Shown: positions 52,544 to 60,955, counted from the first letter of the stretch. The stretch is 64,000 nucleotides of DNA from Thermoactinomyces mirandus (GCF_013868055.1 NZ_JACEOL010000031.1:1-64000); one strand, 5' to 3'. Numbers and translations: made by a program. Notes: generated from the letters alone by a model not told the origin.

Positions 52544-53272
52544 ATGAGAAGAGTATCCAAGGAGAGCCCGATTCCATTATATTACCAGCTTAAGGAAATT
52601 TTGCAAGAGATGATTGACAATGAAGAATTAAAACCTGGAGACATGATTCCACCGGAACGGGAGTTATGTGAGTTTCAGGGAATAAGCCGCATGACCGCGC
52701 GCAAGGCAATTTTGGCACTGGTCAATGAAGGTGTTTTATACCGCGCCAAGGGAAAAGGAACGTTTGTTGCTGAGCCTAAGCCAAAGCATCTGCTGCAACT
52801 CAAAGGTTTTACCGAAGAAATGAAAGAACAGGGCTTTACGGTCCGTACCAGAATTTTGTCGTTTCAGATCACAAAAGCAACGTTGAAGTTAAAAAAACAA
52901 TTAAAAATGGAACAGGATCAGGAACTGGTGTATGAGATCAGACGGCTTCGAATAGTTAATGACATGCCATTTGCCATTGAAACGGTTTGGTTAAATCACG
53001 GTAAGCTTCCCGGGCTGAAAAAGGAAATGCTGGAAGATTCACTCTACAGCGTTCTGGGGGAAAAATATCATCTTTACCCGGAGTACGCTCAACAGACAAT
53101 TGAACCGATCATGCTGAATGAATATGAATGCGGTCTCCTGGGGACCAATCCGCCTTCGCTGGCCATTTTATTCCGGCGAACCACCTATTCCAAACAGGGA
53201 GAGGTGATGGAATACACGAAATGCATATACCGGACTGATTCACATAAGTATGAAGTTTATTTACATCCGTAA
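52544..53272 (+). CDS. nagR: GntR/HutC-family repressor NagR
   Basis: 242 residues from ATG 52544 (GAGAGGG site); the frame is open from 52400 without a better start. N-terminal GntR winged helix (IPLYYQLKEILQEMIDNEELKPGD ... ISRMTARKAILALVNEGVLYR) and C-terminal UTRA effector domain that senses amino-sugar phosphates. Position after nagAB and length equal B. subtilis NagR (YvoA), so it probably represses this cluster through the site at 50395. Confidence 0.93.
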   Translation: MRRVSKESPIPLYYQLKEILQEMIDNEELKPGDMIPPERELCEFQGISRMTARKAILALVNEGVLYRAKGKGTFVAEPKPKHLLQLKGFTEEMKEQGFTVRTRILSFQITKATLKLKKQLKMEQDQELVYEIRRLRIVNDMPFAIETVWLNHGKLPGLKKEMLEDSLYSVLGEKYHLYPEYAQQTIEPIMLNEYECGLLGTNPPSLAILFRRTTYSKQGEVMEYTKCIYRTDSHKYEVYLHP

Positions 53273-53444
53273 AGCCAGTTGTAAATATTGTCAGCAGAAA
53301 AATATACCAGTGGCCGCAAGAGGCAGGAATTTTTATTTTATTTATTATATAAACATGTTTGTCATACAAACTAACTACACCACTTAATTCCAGTTCCGTT
53401 TATATACATTTTCACCGACCGGGATTAAAACGAATTACAGGATA

Positions 53445-53471
53445 AAAGCCAGAGCCATATGTTCTGGCTTT
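53445..53471. terminator. Bidirectional terminator between nagR and the ligase gene
   Basis: AAAGCCAGA/TCTGGCTTT perfect stem (53445-53453 with 53463-53471), T-rich on the plus side and four A (read as T) on the minus side. The bases 53273-53440 before it contain only a small dyad GTTTGT/ACAAAC. Confidence 0.7.
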
Positions 53472-53474
53472 CTG

Positions 53475-54422
53475 TTATGTTTTTTGGTTAAGCCTGCATT
53501 GATGGGGAGGATGTTTTACAAAGGCTTGGATACTTGGCTGTCTTAATGTATGTCCTTCGATCCATTCTGTGTACTTTATTTTTACTGTGATCAAGGGTTT
53601 TAGCCAAGTGGCATCTTTATTTCGGGAAGGTTTGTTTACAAAAGGCATTTCTTTCTGAAAGAAAGGGTGAATCATTTGAGTGAAGCTTTTCCAGTCCGTT
53701 TGCGTCAATTTGCCTGTCCCCACATGGCCGATATACCAAAGCCGGTTTTCCTCATCAAATAATCCCAGTAACAGGGAGTTGACGATTGATTGTCGAAAAG
53801 TAACTCCTCCGACAACAGCGATCAAGTCATGATAATTTTTTTTCTTGATCCAGCGGCGGTCTTTGCCATTGACCGGGTATGTGCTGGTAAGATCCTTCAC
53901 TACGATTCCCTCAAGATTTTGTTCTTTTACCGCTTCAAATAATGCATCCCCATCTTCAAAACTGGCAACAAGTTGTACATGGTTACAGGGTTTATAAATT
54001 TCCTGAAGCATTTTCAAACGGTCTGACAGCGGGGAAGAGACAACCCATTTGTGATTGAGGTATAAAATATCAAAGATCATGTAAGTAATGGGCACTTGCT
54101 GCTGAATGAAAGAAATCTTTTCAAGATTTCTGATTCCATCCCTTTTCATCACTTCATAAAAAGATGGTTTTCCATTTTTTAAAGCAATTACTTCCCCGTC
54201 CAGGATTGCGGATTTTGCATGAATATATTTATCAATTTTCAAGAGTTCCGGATAATGGTAAGTACGTTCATTTCTTTTGCGGTTAAAAAGCTTCACTTCC
54301 TTTCCATCCCAATAAGTACAGACACGAACCCCATCCCATTTAACCTGGGCAATCCATTGCTTTCCCTGAGGAATCGTGTTTGATTCAACCGGTTCAAAAG
54401 GAATAATGGGTGTCCATTTCAT
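53475..54422 (-). CDS. ATP-dependent DNA ligase (LigD ligase domain)
   Basis: Seals nicks and double-strand breaks in bacterial NHEJ. 315 residues from ATG 54422 (GAGGGGG site). Adenylation motif VKWDGVR with nucleophile K28, DGEVIAL (motif III), MIFDILYLN, EGIVVKD (motif IV) and WIKKK...D (motif V), then an OB fold ending in KIKYTEWIEG. It stands alone rather than fused to a polymerase domain; the polymerase domain is a separate divergent gene at 55351. Ku is not in the window. Confidence 0.93.
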   Translation of the reverse strand: MKWTPIIPFEPVESNTIPQGKQWIAQVKWDGVRVCTYWDGKEVKLFNRKRNERTYHYPELLKIDKYIHAKSAILDGEVIALKNGKPSFYEVMKRDGIRNLEKISFIQQQVPITYMIFDILYLNHKWVVSSPLSDRLKMLQEIYKPCNHVQLVASFEDGDALFEAVKEQNLEGIVVKDLTSTYPVNGKDRRWIKKKNYHDLIAVVGGVTFRQSIVNSLLLGLFDEENRLWYIGHVGTGKLTQTDWKSFTQMIHPFFQKEMPFVNKPSRNKDATWLKPLITVKIKYTEWIEGHTLRQPSIQAFVKHPPHQCRLNQKT

Positions 54423-54532
54423 AAGATTCCCCCTCTTTTTCCCTATTTTGTTCAGAATCGTCAAAAAAACACTGCCAAAATATGAATCGAAAAGTGGGGG
54501 ACCAGGATGAATAGAGACTGCTGTTTGGTGCG

Positions 54533-54739
54533 ATGGTATATATTATTGATTTCTGCACCCGATCTCAAATGGCATTTATAGTGCTGCCGACGCTATATCG
54601 GAAGCAGATGCCAGTCGGATGGTTCGGTTACGAGAGAATCGATGTTGGAGCCGCCCATGATCTAAATGATGAAAAGCTTGAAAGGTTTGTTGAGATTATG
54701 GCTGATTTCTCGGCAGAACTTTCCGCAGCCAAGCGCTGA
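54533..54739 (+). CDS. Small hypothetical protein or gene fragment
   Basis: 68 codons on the plus strand ending in a clear terminator. The C-terminal 45 residues (GWFGYERIDVGAAHDLNDEKLERFVEIMADFSAELSAAKR region) look like real protein, but the N-terminus has no ribosome-binding site near ATG 54533, and a neighbouring frame from ATG 54508 (after GGGGACCAGG) stops early. Perhaps the 3' part of a broken gene. Family not recognised. Confidence 0.4.
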   Translation: MVYIIDFCTRSQMAFIVLPTLYRKQMPVGWFGYERIDVGAAHDLNDEKLERFVEIMADFSAELSAAKR

Positions 54740-54761
54740 ACGGGTTTGGAAGAGAAAAATA

Positions 54762-54799
54762 AAAAAGGCACTTTCCAATAAAATGGAAGTGCCTTTTTA
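54762..54799. terminator. Bidirectional terminator
   Basis: AAAAAGGCACTTTCCA/TGGAAGTGCCTTTTT (about 54762-54777 with 54784-54798, one bulge), with A and T tracts on both sides, serving the small plus-strand gene and the minus-strand remnant. Confidence 0.85.
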
Positions 54800-54805
54800 A
54801 GATTT

Positions 54806-55040
54806 TTATCTTCTCCACCAGTGTCTTTGCCGTGGATTGCGGGTGGGGAATCGGGATAATAACAGGGAAAAATGGGAAAATTGGATACAGAAACGGTGGA
54901 TAATACGGATATGGCCGATAGGGTGGATAACAAGGCGAACCATAGGGCCGTTAATTTGCATCTAAGGCATTTTCTGCTGATTCAAAAAAGTGATCCGGTT
55001 CGTTTACCGGAAAGTGTATGAAAGTAATTTTCCTTTCAGA
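54806..55040 (-). pseudogene. Broken proline/tyrosine-rich coat-like gene
   Basis: On the minus strand one frame reads FPVNEPDHFFESAENALDAN then TAA, continuing as PYGSPCYPPYRPYPYYPPF and IFPFFPVIIPIP; the adjacent frame supplies an end FPTRNPRQRHWWRR with stop at 54806-54808, just before the terminator. Such PY-rich short proteins with basic aromatic ends are typical of spore coats in Bacillales. One stop and one frame change break it, and no start codon is evident. Sequencing error is an alternative. Confidence 0.45.
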
Positions 55041-55042
55041 AT

Positions 55043-55237
55043 TTAATACGGGCCAAATCGCCGAAACGGGCGAAAAAAAGGATTAAAGGCAAAGAAAAAG
55101 AAAGGGCGTGGAAAGAAAAAAGGCGCAAAAAAAGGTCCTGGGAAAAATTGTGATGTGTTGAGTTTCTCCTGGTCAAGATGAAGTGGCATGCCCGTTGTTT
55201 CTACCGGATACGGGGGGATTTTATTTTGTTTGGCCAT
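55043..55237 (-). CDS. Phenylalanine/proline-rich small protein, probably spore-associated
   Basis: 64 residues from ATG 55237 with a strong AGGAGG site. After a short polar N-terminus the protein is dominated by F, P and R (FFPGPFFAPFFFPRPFFFF, then RPFRRFGPY). No known enzyme. The composition resembles small coat proteins. It lies next to the broken PY-rich gene and between the two NHEJ genes. Confidence 0.65.
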   Translation of the reverse strand: MAKQNKIPPYPVETTGMPLHLDQEKLNTSQFFPGPFFAPFFFPRPFFFFAFNPFFRPFRRFGPY

Positions 55238-55277
55238 TAAGATTCCTCCTGCCGTTAACAGTTTGGATTGCTTGGAT

Positions 55278-55286
55278 TGCTATAAT
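55278..55286 (+). promoter_or_regulatory. Extended -10 promoter of the LigD polymerase gene
   Basis: TG-C-TATAAT (TATAAT 55281-55286) preceded by a tandem 9-base repeat TTGGATTGC (55263-55280). 65 bases before the ATG at 55351. Confidence 0.5.
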
Positions 55287-55350
55287 TTATTCATTTGTCT
55301 TGAACCGGGTTATTTGTCCAATTCAAATTAGGCTTGGATGGGAGAAAAGG

Positions 55351-56253
55351 ATGGCTGAAAAAGAACGTTATGTCCAAATTGAAGGAGCAGAAATAAAAAT
55401 TTCCAATCCGGAAAAAGTGTGGTTTCCCGAAGCCGGAATTCGCAAATGGGATTTTGTATTATACTGTACCCGTCTGGCTCCTTACCTTTTGCCATATGTA
55501 AAGGACCGGTATTTGACGACAATCCGTTTTCCCGATGGCGTCAATGGAGAATCCTTTTACCAGAAAAACGCCCCGTCTTTTCGCCCTGACTGGGTAGAAA
55601 CCAGAAAAGAGGGGAACATTGAATATATTTTACTCAATAATGTGCCAACACTGATCTGGTTGGCCAATCTGGCATGTCTGGAATTTCATATTTCATTTCA
55701 TTCAGCTCAAAAACCGGTTCCGACCGAATTGGTATTTGACCTTGACCCGACTGTTTCCGGATTTGGCAAGGTTGTGGAAACGGCCTGGTTGATCAAAAAC
55801 GTGCTTGACCGGCTGGAGTTAAAAAGTGTAATTAAAACATCGGGCGCAACCGGCCTTCAGATCTATGTACCGATTGAACCGGTTTATCCTTATGAACAAA
55901 CACGGACAATCGGAGAGTTTGTGGCACATTACCTGGCGGAACAGCATCCGAAACTGGTAACGGTTGAGCGGCAGGTAAAAAAACGAGGCGACAAGGTATA
56001 TATCGATTACTTGCAGCATTGGCGCAGCAAAACCCTGATTGCGCCATATTCCCCCAGGGCGGTACCTGAGGCAACCATATCAACCCCGCTTGAATGGAGT
56101 GAGGTGAATGAAAATCTGTCTCCCAAGCAGTGGACATTTTTTACAATATTTGACCGTTTAAAAGAAAAAGGGGACCTGTTCCAGCCTGTCCTGTCCCCGG
56201 ACCGGCAGCGTCTGGACCCGATCCTGTCTTTCATAAAAAAACACAAGATGTAA
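55351..56253 (+). CDS. LigD-type NHEJ polymerase domain protein
   Basis: Archaeo-eukaryotic primase-like polymerase that fills or extends ends during NHEJ. 300 residues from ATG 55351 (GGGAGAAAAGG site). NPEKVWFPE and KWDFVLYCTRLAPYLLPYVKDR at the N-terminus, FDLDPT with catalytic D130 and D132, KTSGATGLQIYVPI, and the end WSKTLIAPYSPRAVPEA-like segment RSKTLIAPYSPRAVPEATIS are clear. The upstream part of the frame (from 55183) is promoter DNA. Stand-alone; the ligase is the divergent gene at 53475-54422. Confidence 0.93.
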   Translation: MAEKERYVQIEGAEIKISNPEKVWFPEAGIRKWDFVLYCTRLAPYLLPYVKDRYLTTIRFPDGVNGESFYQKNAPSFRPDWVETRKEGNIEYILLNNVPTLIWLANLACLEFHISFHSAQKPVPTELVFDLDPTVSGFGKVVETAWLIKNVLDRLELKSVIKTSGATGLQIYVPIEPVYPYEQTRTIGEFVAHYLAEQHPKLVTVERQVKKRGDKVYIDYLQHWRSKTLIAPYSPRAVPEATISTPLEWSEVNENLSPKQWTFFTIFDRLKEKGDLFQPVLSPDRQRLDPILSFIKKHKM

Positions 56254-56315
56254 AACGAAAGGGGACATGTTATCTTTATAGTGGAAAACTAAAGTTGTTG
56301 TGAGGAGGAACATGA

Positions 56316-57614
56316 TTGAAACGGATATTTGTCAATGCCATGCTGATTACCATGAAGGAAGGGGAAGAAGTAATTAAGCGTGGCGCAATGGCAGTGGAAG
56401 GTTCTGCTATTACATATGTGGGGGCTGTTCCGTCAGAAGAGATCCTGTCAACTTATGATGAAGTCGTCGAATGTGAGGGGCGGGCTTTAATGCCGGGGCT
56501 TATCAATACACATGGACATGCGGCCATGTCCCTGCTCCGGGGTTATGCGGATGATCTTCCGCTGCAAACATGGCTGGAAGAGAAGATGTGGCCGCTTGAA
56601 GCAAAATTTACTGGACGTCAAGTGTATGCCGGGACCGCTTTGTCTGTCATTGAGATGATTAAATCAGGGACAACCTGTTTTGTCGACATGTATGATCATA
56701 TGGATCAGGTGGGACAGGTTGTCTTGGAATCAGGGATGCGTGCGCGCCTGTGCCGTGGTTCCATAGGATTGGTAAGTGAAGCGGAGCAACTGGAGAAGCT
56801 CAGGGAAGCTGTTCAGTTTGCCAGGGACTGGAACAGACAGGCGGATGGTCGAATTACGACAATGCTGGCACCCCATGCGCCATATACCTGTCCGCCGGAT
56901 TATATCAGAAAGTTTGTTGATAAAGCAGCGGAACTGAACTTGCCGCTCCATACCCACCTGTCTGAAACGGTCAGGGAAGTGGAACAGAATGTGGCTGATT
57001 ACGGATTAAGGCCGGTAGAACATTTGCGGCAACTGGGCTTTTTTGATTTGCCTTCCCTGGTCGCGCATGCGGTTCACTTGACGGATGAAGAAATTGATGT
57101 TCTGGCTGATTATGATGTCAAGGTGGCCCACAATCCCGGAAGCAATTTGAAATTGGGAAGCGGAATTGCTCCTGTTCCCAAAATGCTTGAAAAGGGAATG
57201 CGGCCCGGTTTGGGGACTGATGGTGCTGCAAGCAACAACAACCTGGATATGCTGGAAGAGGTGCATCTGGCAGCCATGATCCATAAAGGGATTAATGAAG
57301 ATCCCGTTGCGGTTCCTGCATTAACGGCACTGAAAATGGGCACATTATATGGTGCGGAATGTGTATTTCTCGAACAGGAAATCGGTTCTCTGGAAGTTGG
57401 AAAAAAAGCCGATTTTATCATCATCGATTTGTCGGGGCCCCATATGCAGCCGTTGCACGATGTGGTATCGCATATGGTTTATTCAGCCAGTCGAAATGAT
57501 ATTCTTGATGTTTATATCGACGGCAAACCGGTTATGCGAAACCGTGAACTGTTAACAATAGACGAGGAAAAAGTTATCTTTGAAGCAAATCAGGCTTTTC
57601 AGGAGATCAAATGA
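56316..57614 (+). CDS. mtaD: 5-Methylthioadenosine/S-adenosylhomocysteine deaminase-like amidohydrolase
   Basis: 432 residues from TTG 56316 (GAGGAGGAA site); the nearby ATG 56312 is out of frame. Metal-binding NTHGHAAMSLLRG, the HTHLSE histidine, VAHAVHL and LGTDGAASNNNLDM mark the MtaD/SsnA/TrzA group of amidohydrolases, which deaminate MTA, SAH or adenosine. The same family supplies aminodeoxyfutalosine deaminases in some bacteria, of interest given the UbiA/UbiX pair at 3.4-4.8 kb. A weak hairpin (57621-57641) follows. Confidence 0.9.
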   Translation: MKRIFVNAMLITMKEGEEVIKRGAMAVEGSAITYVGAVPSEEILSTYDEVVECEGRALMPGLINTHGHAAMSLLRGYADDLPLQTWLEEKMWPLEAKFTGRQVYAGTALSVIEMIKSGTTCFVDMYDHMDQVGQVVLESGMRARLCRGSIGLVSEAEQLEKLREAVQFARDWNRQADGRITTMLAPHAPYTCPPDYIRKFVDKAAELNLPLHTHLSETVREVEQNVADYGLRPVEHLRQLGFFDLPSLVAHAVHLTDEEIDVLADYDVKVAHNPGSNLKLGSGIAPVPKMLEKGMRPGLGTDGAASNNNLDMLEEVHLAAMIHKGINEDPVAVPALTALKMGTLYGAECVFLEQEIGSLEVGKKADFIIIDLSGPHMQPLHDVVSHMVYSASRNDILDVYIDGKPVMRNRELLTIDEEKVIFEANQAFQEIK

Positions 57615-57696
57615 AGAAAGAGCTACCGTAAAATGGTAGCTGTTATGGGTTGGCGATAGGGAATAGGCGGGAGATTCTAAGTCATACTAATACAAA

Positions 57697-57894
57697 TCAT
57701 GTTTTTATATCGATTTGCAGTTGGAAACGAAGTGGGATGTCTGTGTCTGTTTCTTGCCATTCCCGTTTTCGGGCAGCAGGGGAAGTCCAGGTTTCGGCAA
57801 GCAAATAGGGAGCAATCTGTTCCCATTCTTCTTCAGTCAATTGGCTTTTCATTGCATTAAGGACCCAACCGGGATAAAGGGAAGGGGCTGTCAT
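57697..57894 (-). CDS. Small hypothetical protein
   Basis: 65 residues from ATG 57894 with GGGAGG eight bases upstream; GTG 57903 is an alternative. Acidic and tryptophan-containing (YPGWVLNAMKSQLTEEEWEQIAPYLLAETWTSPAARKREW). No membrane segment or known domain. The compact architecture and good start suggest a real gene. Confidence 0.6.
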   Translation of the reverse strand: MTAPSLYPGWVLNAMKSQLTEEEWEQIAPYLLAETWTSPAARKREWQETDTDIPLRFQLQIDIKT

Positions 57895-57932
57895 CTCCTT
57901 CACCTCCCTTGTTGCTTTTTAGTATCACCGAA

Positions 57933-57990
57933 GATGTGCTGAATATGTTTAACACATTTTGCACATCCGCCCACTTGATGGGCTTTTTTT
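57933..57990 (+). terminator. Structured leader with terminator before the lipoprotein gene
   Basis: GATGTGC/GCACATC (57933-57939 with 57961-57967) encloses ATGT/ACAT, and is followed directly by GCCCA/TGGGC (57969-57973 with 57979-57983) and seven T. The lipoprotein ATG is 51 bases further on, so this may be an attenuator. Confidence 0.6.
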
Positions 57991-58041
57991 GGGGGATTAA
58001 AATGAGCTGGCTGTCGTATGTATGTACAAAGGAGGAATTTC

Positions 58042-58698
58042 ATGAAACCAGTTTACATCATTTTGCTGTTATCCATGGTTTTCCTTTGCACCGGTTGTGG
58101 TGAACCGAAAGCGCACGAGCCGGCTCATTCCGAAGAAAAACAGTTCGATCAGCAAGCGATGAGGCAACAAATCCATCAATTGATCAAGAGCAACGGACAA
58201 AAAGCATATGAATTTGCCCTGGAGATCAGGAATGGTCAGCAAATCAGTCATTACAAGGGAAAACAGGTTGGTGAAAATTGGGTGATTACCGATGCCAGGG
58301 GCAAAAAGGTGATGGAAAGAAAGGATAAAAAAGTATGGGCATATCATTTGAAAAATAAGGAAGAAATGACGCTGAGACAGGCTGGATTGGTTTCTCCAAG
58401 AGATCATCTGTTTTTTTTGAAAAAGGTGTTGGGAAAAGTGGAGTACATCCAAAAATCGAAAAATTACGGTCAGATGAAGGCAAAAGTAACCGTTGACCCG
58501 GATAAATTTGCTGAACAGTTTCGGCAGCGATTGAATATAGAAGCAAATATACCGTCATTTCCGGTCTATGAAGAGATTAATATTTACTATGAATTGGTTT
58601 ATTCGGACTCTCAGGACAAAAAACTGCAGCAGATCATTCTAAATATGCCCGGCCAGGAGGAAACTCCACAAACCCTGGTTTATACGCTGAAAATGTAA
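58042..58698 (+). CDS. Lipoprotein of unknown function
   Basis: 218 residues from ATG 58042 (AAAGGAGGAA site). Signal peptide MKPVYIILLLSMVFL with a lipobox-like CTG-C19 (the -3 position is Cys rather than Leu). The mature part (about 30-210) has alternating charged strands, YKGKQVGENWVITDARGKKV and MTLRQAGLVSPRDHL, somewhat like LolA/LppX-type sorting folds, but this is not certain. No partner gene is recognised. Confidence 0.75.
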   Translation: MKPVYIILLLSMVFLCTGCGEPKAHEPAHSEEKQFDQQAMRQQIHQLIKSNGQKAYEFALEIRNGQQISHYKGKQVGENWVITDARGKKVMERKDKKVWAYHLKNKEEMTLRQAGLVSPRDHLFFLKKVLGKVEYIQKSKNYGQMKAKVTVDPDKFAEQFRQRLNIEANIPSFPVYEEINIYYELVYSDSQDKKLQQIILNMPGQEETPQTLVYTLKM

Positions 58699-58774
58699 TT
58701 ACTCAGATTTTTTGAATGGCGGAGATGGGACAGAGTTCTAAAAAATTTTTCCTGTATACGGTTTTCTAAAGATT

Positions 58775-58799
58775 AAGACAGGTAAGCTGTCTTTTTTTA
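58775..58799 (+). terminator. Terminator of the lipoprotein gene
   Basis: AAGACAG/CTGTCTT (58775-58781 with 58787-58793), 5-nt loop, then five more T. Confidence 0.85.
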
Positions 58800-58818
58800 T
58801 TGCCATGGATTGTCAATG

Positions 58819-58846
58819 TTGAAGTATATCATAAAATGATATACTT
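58819..58846 (+). promoter_or_regulatory. Promoter with a perfect 11-bp palindrome
   Basis: AAGTATATCAT-AAA-ATGATATACTT (58822-58832 with 58836-58846) is a perfect inverted repeat. It contains TG-A-TATACT (TATACT 58840-58845), with TTGAAG (58819-58824) as a -35 at 15 bp. It is followed by TTTTT, so an AT-rich terminator is an alternative reading. Likely operator for the membrane-protein/FtsH-like unit. Confidence 0.5.
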
Positions 58847-58890
58847 TTTTATGTATTGATGCTATAAATTGGCGAGAGGAGCGTGACTGT

Positions 58891-59430
58891 GTGGAAAAAA
58901 CGGGAAAAATGATGTTCATCAGTTTTTTGGTCACGCTGATCCTTTTATTCGGAGGATTTTGGGGATATCAACAATATCTGATCAAAAAACCGATCATTGC
59001 CTTCCTGGAAAAACAGCAGGAAGTGCAATTGCATGATATTCATGTATCTCCGTCAAAAGTACAACTCAACTTGAAAGTGGCAAATCTTGAGCAGGACTTT
59101 TTGATTCGGAAATATCCCGATCTTTTGACCGAATTAAAACAGAAAGCAAAAGGAAAACCGCTTCAGGTACATTTGGCCGATCATCCCAATGAACGATTGA
59201 ATTTGGCCTGGAATCAAATGGTCTTTGGCATCCGCGAGGGAATCGCATTACAGACTTATACGCTGATTCCCCAAACGGTAAAAAAATGGGCAGATGAAAA
59301 CGGAATTCAATATTGTCTCAATATAGATGAGAAATCGGTATATATCATGCTTCGTGATGGAGATGATTTTTTAATCCGAATCGTTCCGGTTAACATGCAA
59401 ACACAGAAAGGGGGAGAGTTGTTTGATTAA
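58891..59430 (+). CDS. Single-pass membrane protein upstream of the FtsH-like protease
   Basis: 179 residues from GTG 58891 (GAGAGGAGC site). Residues 8-28 form one membrane segment (MFISFLVTLILLFGGFWGY); the rest is soluble, with no catalytic motif (KVQLNLKVANLEQDF ... IQYCLNIDEKSVYIMLRDGDDF). Its end overlaps the protease gene by 8 bases, so the two are co-translated and may form a complex, for example as adaptor or the extracytoplasmic part that the protease lacks. Not recognised by family. Confidence 0.7.
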   Translation: MEKTGKMMFISFLVTLILLFGGFWGYQQYLIKKPIIAFLEKQQEVQLHDIHVSPSKVQLNLKVANLEQDFLIRKYPDLLTELKQKAKGKPLQVHLADHPNERLNLAWNQMVFGIREGIALQTYTLIPQTVKKWADENGIQYCLNIDEKSVYIMLRDGDDFLIRIVPVNMQTQKGGELFD

Positions 59431-60931
59431 ATCGATCATGTCCGGTGCCGGTGCGGCCTTGGTTATTTTTCTTGTTTATCTGGGATTCGATCCGCTGCCT
59501 GTCATTGTTTTGACGGGGATTGGTCTTTTGCTTTATTCCGGCGGTACACGTTCAATGCAAAAAACAGCAAGAATCGTCAGGAAAAATCAAAAAAACAAAT
59601 ATATCCCCTCCGTTAATTTTGATGAAATCGGCGGCCAGTACAGGGCCAAAAATGAGTTAAAGGAAGCACTGGATTTTTTGTTGCAACGTGAAAAGATCGC
59701 CCGATATGGAATCCGTCCGGTTAAGGGGATTTTATTGACTGGCCCTCCCGGGACCGGAAAAACATTGATGGCTAAAGCGTCGGCGCATTATACGGACGCC
59801 ATATTTGTCAGTGCCTCAGGCAGCGAATTTGTGGAGATGTATGTCGGCGTTGGCGCCAAGCGGATTCGTTCTCTCTTTCAGGAAGCACGTTCGCTTGCCA
59901 GGAAGCATAAGAAAAACCGGGCTATTGTATTTATTGATGAAATTGATGTGATCGGAGGAAAGCGTGACGGAAGTCAGCAGCGGGAATATGACCAGACCCT
60001 GAATCAGTTGTTGACTGAGATGGACGGCATTTCAGTTGATCAGGAAGTGCAGGTACTGGTTATCGCAGCGACAAACCGAAAAGATATGTTAGATCCCGCA
60101 CTCTTGCGCCCTGGCCGGTTTGACCGGCATATTCATGTCGATTTGCCGGATAAAAAAGCAAGATTGCACATTTTGCAATTGCATACGAAAAACAAAACAT
60201 TACATTCGGATATTTCATTAATGAAAATTGCGGAAGAAACTTTCGGATTTTCCGGAGCGCAGCTGGAAAGCCTGGCCAATGAGGCGGCAATTTATGCCCT
60301 CAGGGAGAATAAGCCAGAAATAGAACAGAAGCATTTGGCGTCAGCCATTGACAAAGTCCTGATGGGGGAAAAGGCGGATCGTGAAGCGAGCAGCGAGGAA
60401 AAAAAGAGAGTGGCGGTCCATGAAATGGGACATGCGCTGATATCTGAATACGTCCGTCCCGGATCGGTTTCAGAAATTACCTTGACCCCGCGCGGACAAG
60501 CTCTGGGATATGTCCGGCAGCTACCGGATCGTGATCGTGTTCTGTACACCCGTGAAGATCTGGAAAATAGCATCCGGGTCTGTCTGGCGGGAGCCGCAGC
60601 GGAAGAATATTTTTATGGGCACAAGAGCACAGGGGCCCAGAACGATTATAAGCAGGCCTATCATTATGCGCGGACAATGATTGAGGCAGGTCTGTCGGAT
60701 CTTGGCATCATCAGCCCGGATCTTGTCGGCCGTGAAGAATTGCAGTTGGAAGCCAAAAAAATATTGGAAAAATGTTATGATGACATTTTGCAATGTATGG
60801 GGCATTTTTCTTTTATGTTTGAAGAAAGTTTGGGTATTTTATTAAAAGAAGAAGTGCTATCCGGTGACAAATTTCGTGAAATGTTAATGAAATCACATTC
60901 AAAAACTGATAAAATATATGAAGTTAACTAA
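59423..60931 (+). CDS. FtsH-like AAA+ metalloprotease, short form
   Basis: 502 residues from TTG 59423 (GGGGGAGAG site). Two hydrophobic segments (about residues 5-40) with almost no loop, then an AAA+ domain: Walker A GPPGTGKT (about 107-114), the EFVEMYVGVGA pore loop, Walker B FIDEID, and the arginine-finger segment LLRPGRFDRH. The peptidase domain has H333-EMGH337 and the third ligand D408 in STGAQNDYKQA, so it should be active. Cellular FtsH is over 600 residues with a larger extracytoplasmic domain; this is a paralogue. Confidence 0.88.
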   Translation: MIKSIMSGAGAALVIFLVYLGFDPLPVIVLTGIGLLLYSGGTRSMQKTARIVRKNQKNKYIPSVNFDEIGGQYRAKNELKEALDFLLQREKIARYGIRPVKGILLTGPPGTGKTLMAKASAHYTDAIFVSASGSEFVEMYVGVGAKRIRSLFQEARSLARKHKKNRAIVFIDEIDVIGGKRDGSQQREYDQTLNQLLTEMDGISVDQEVQVLVIAATNRKDMLDPALLRPGRFDRHIHVDLPDKKARLHILQLHTKNKTLHSDISLMKIAEETFGFSGAQLESLANEAAIYALRENKPEIEQKHLASAIDKVLMGEKADREASSEEKKRVAVHEMGHALISEYVRPGSVSEITLTPRGQALGYVRQLPDRDRVLYTREDLENSIRVCLAGAAAEEYFYGHKSTGAQNDYKQAYHYARTMIEAGLSDLGIISPDLVGREELQLEAKKILEKCYDDILQCMGHFSFMFEESLGILLKEEVLSGDKFREMLMKSHSKTDKIYEVN

Positions 60932-60955
60932 TTGAAAGGAGTAAGAGCTATTGTG

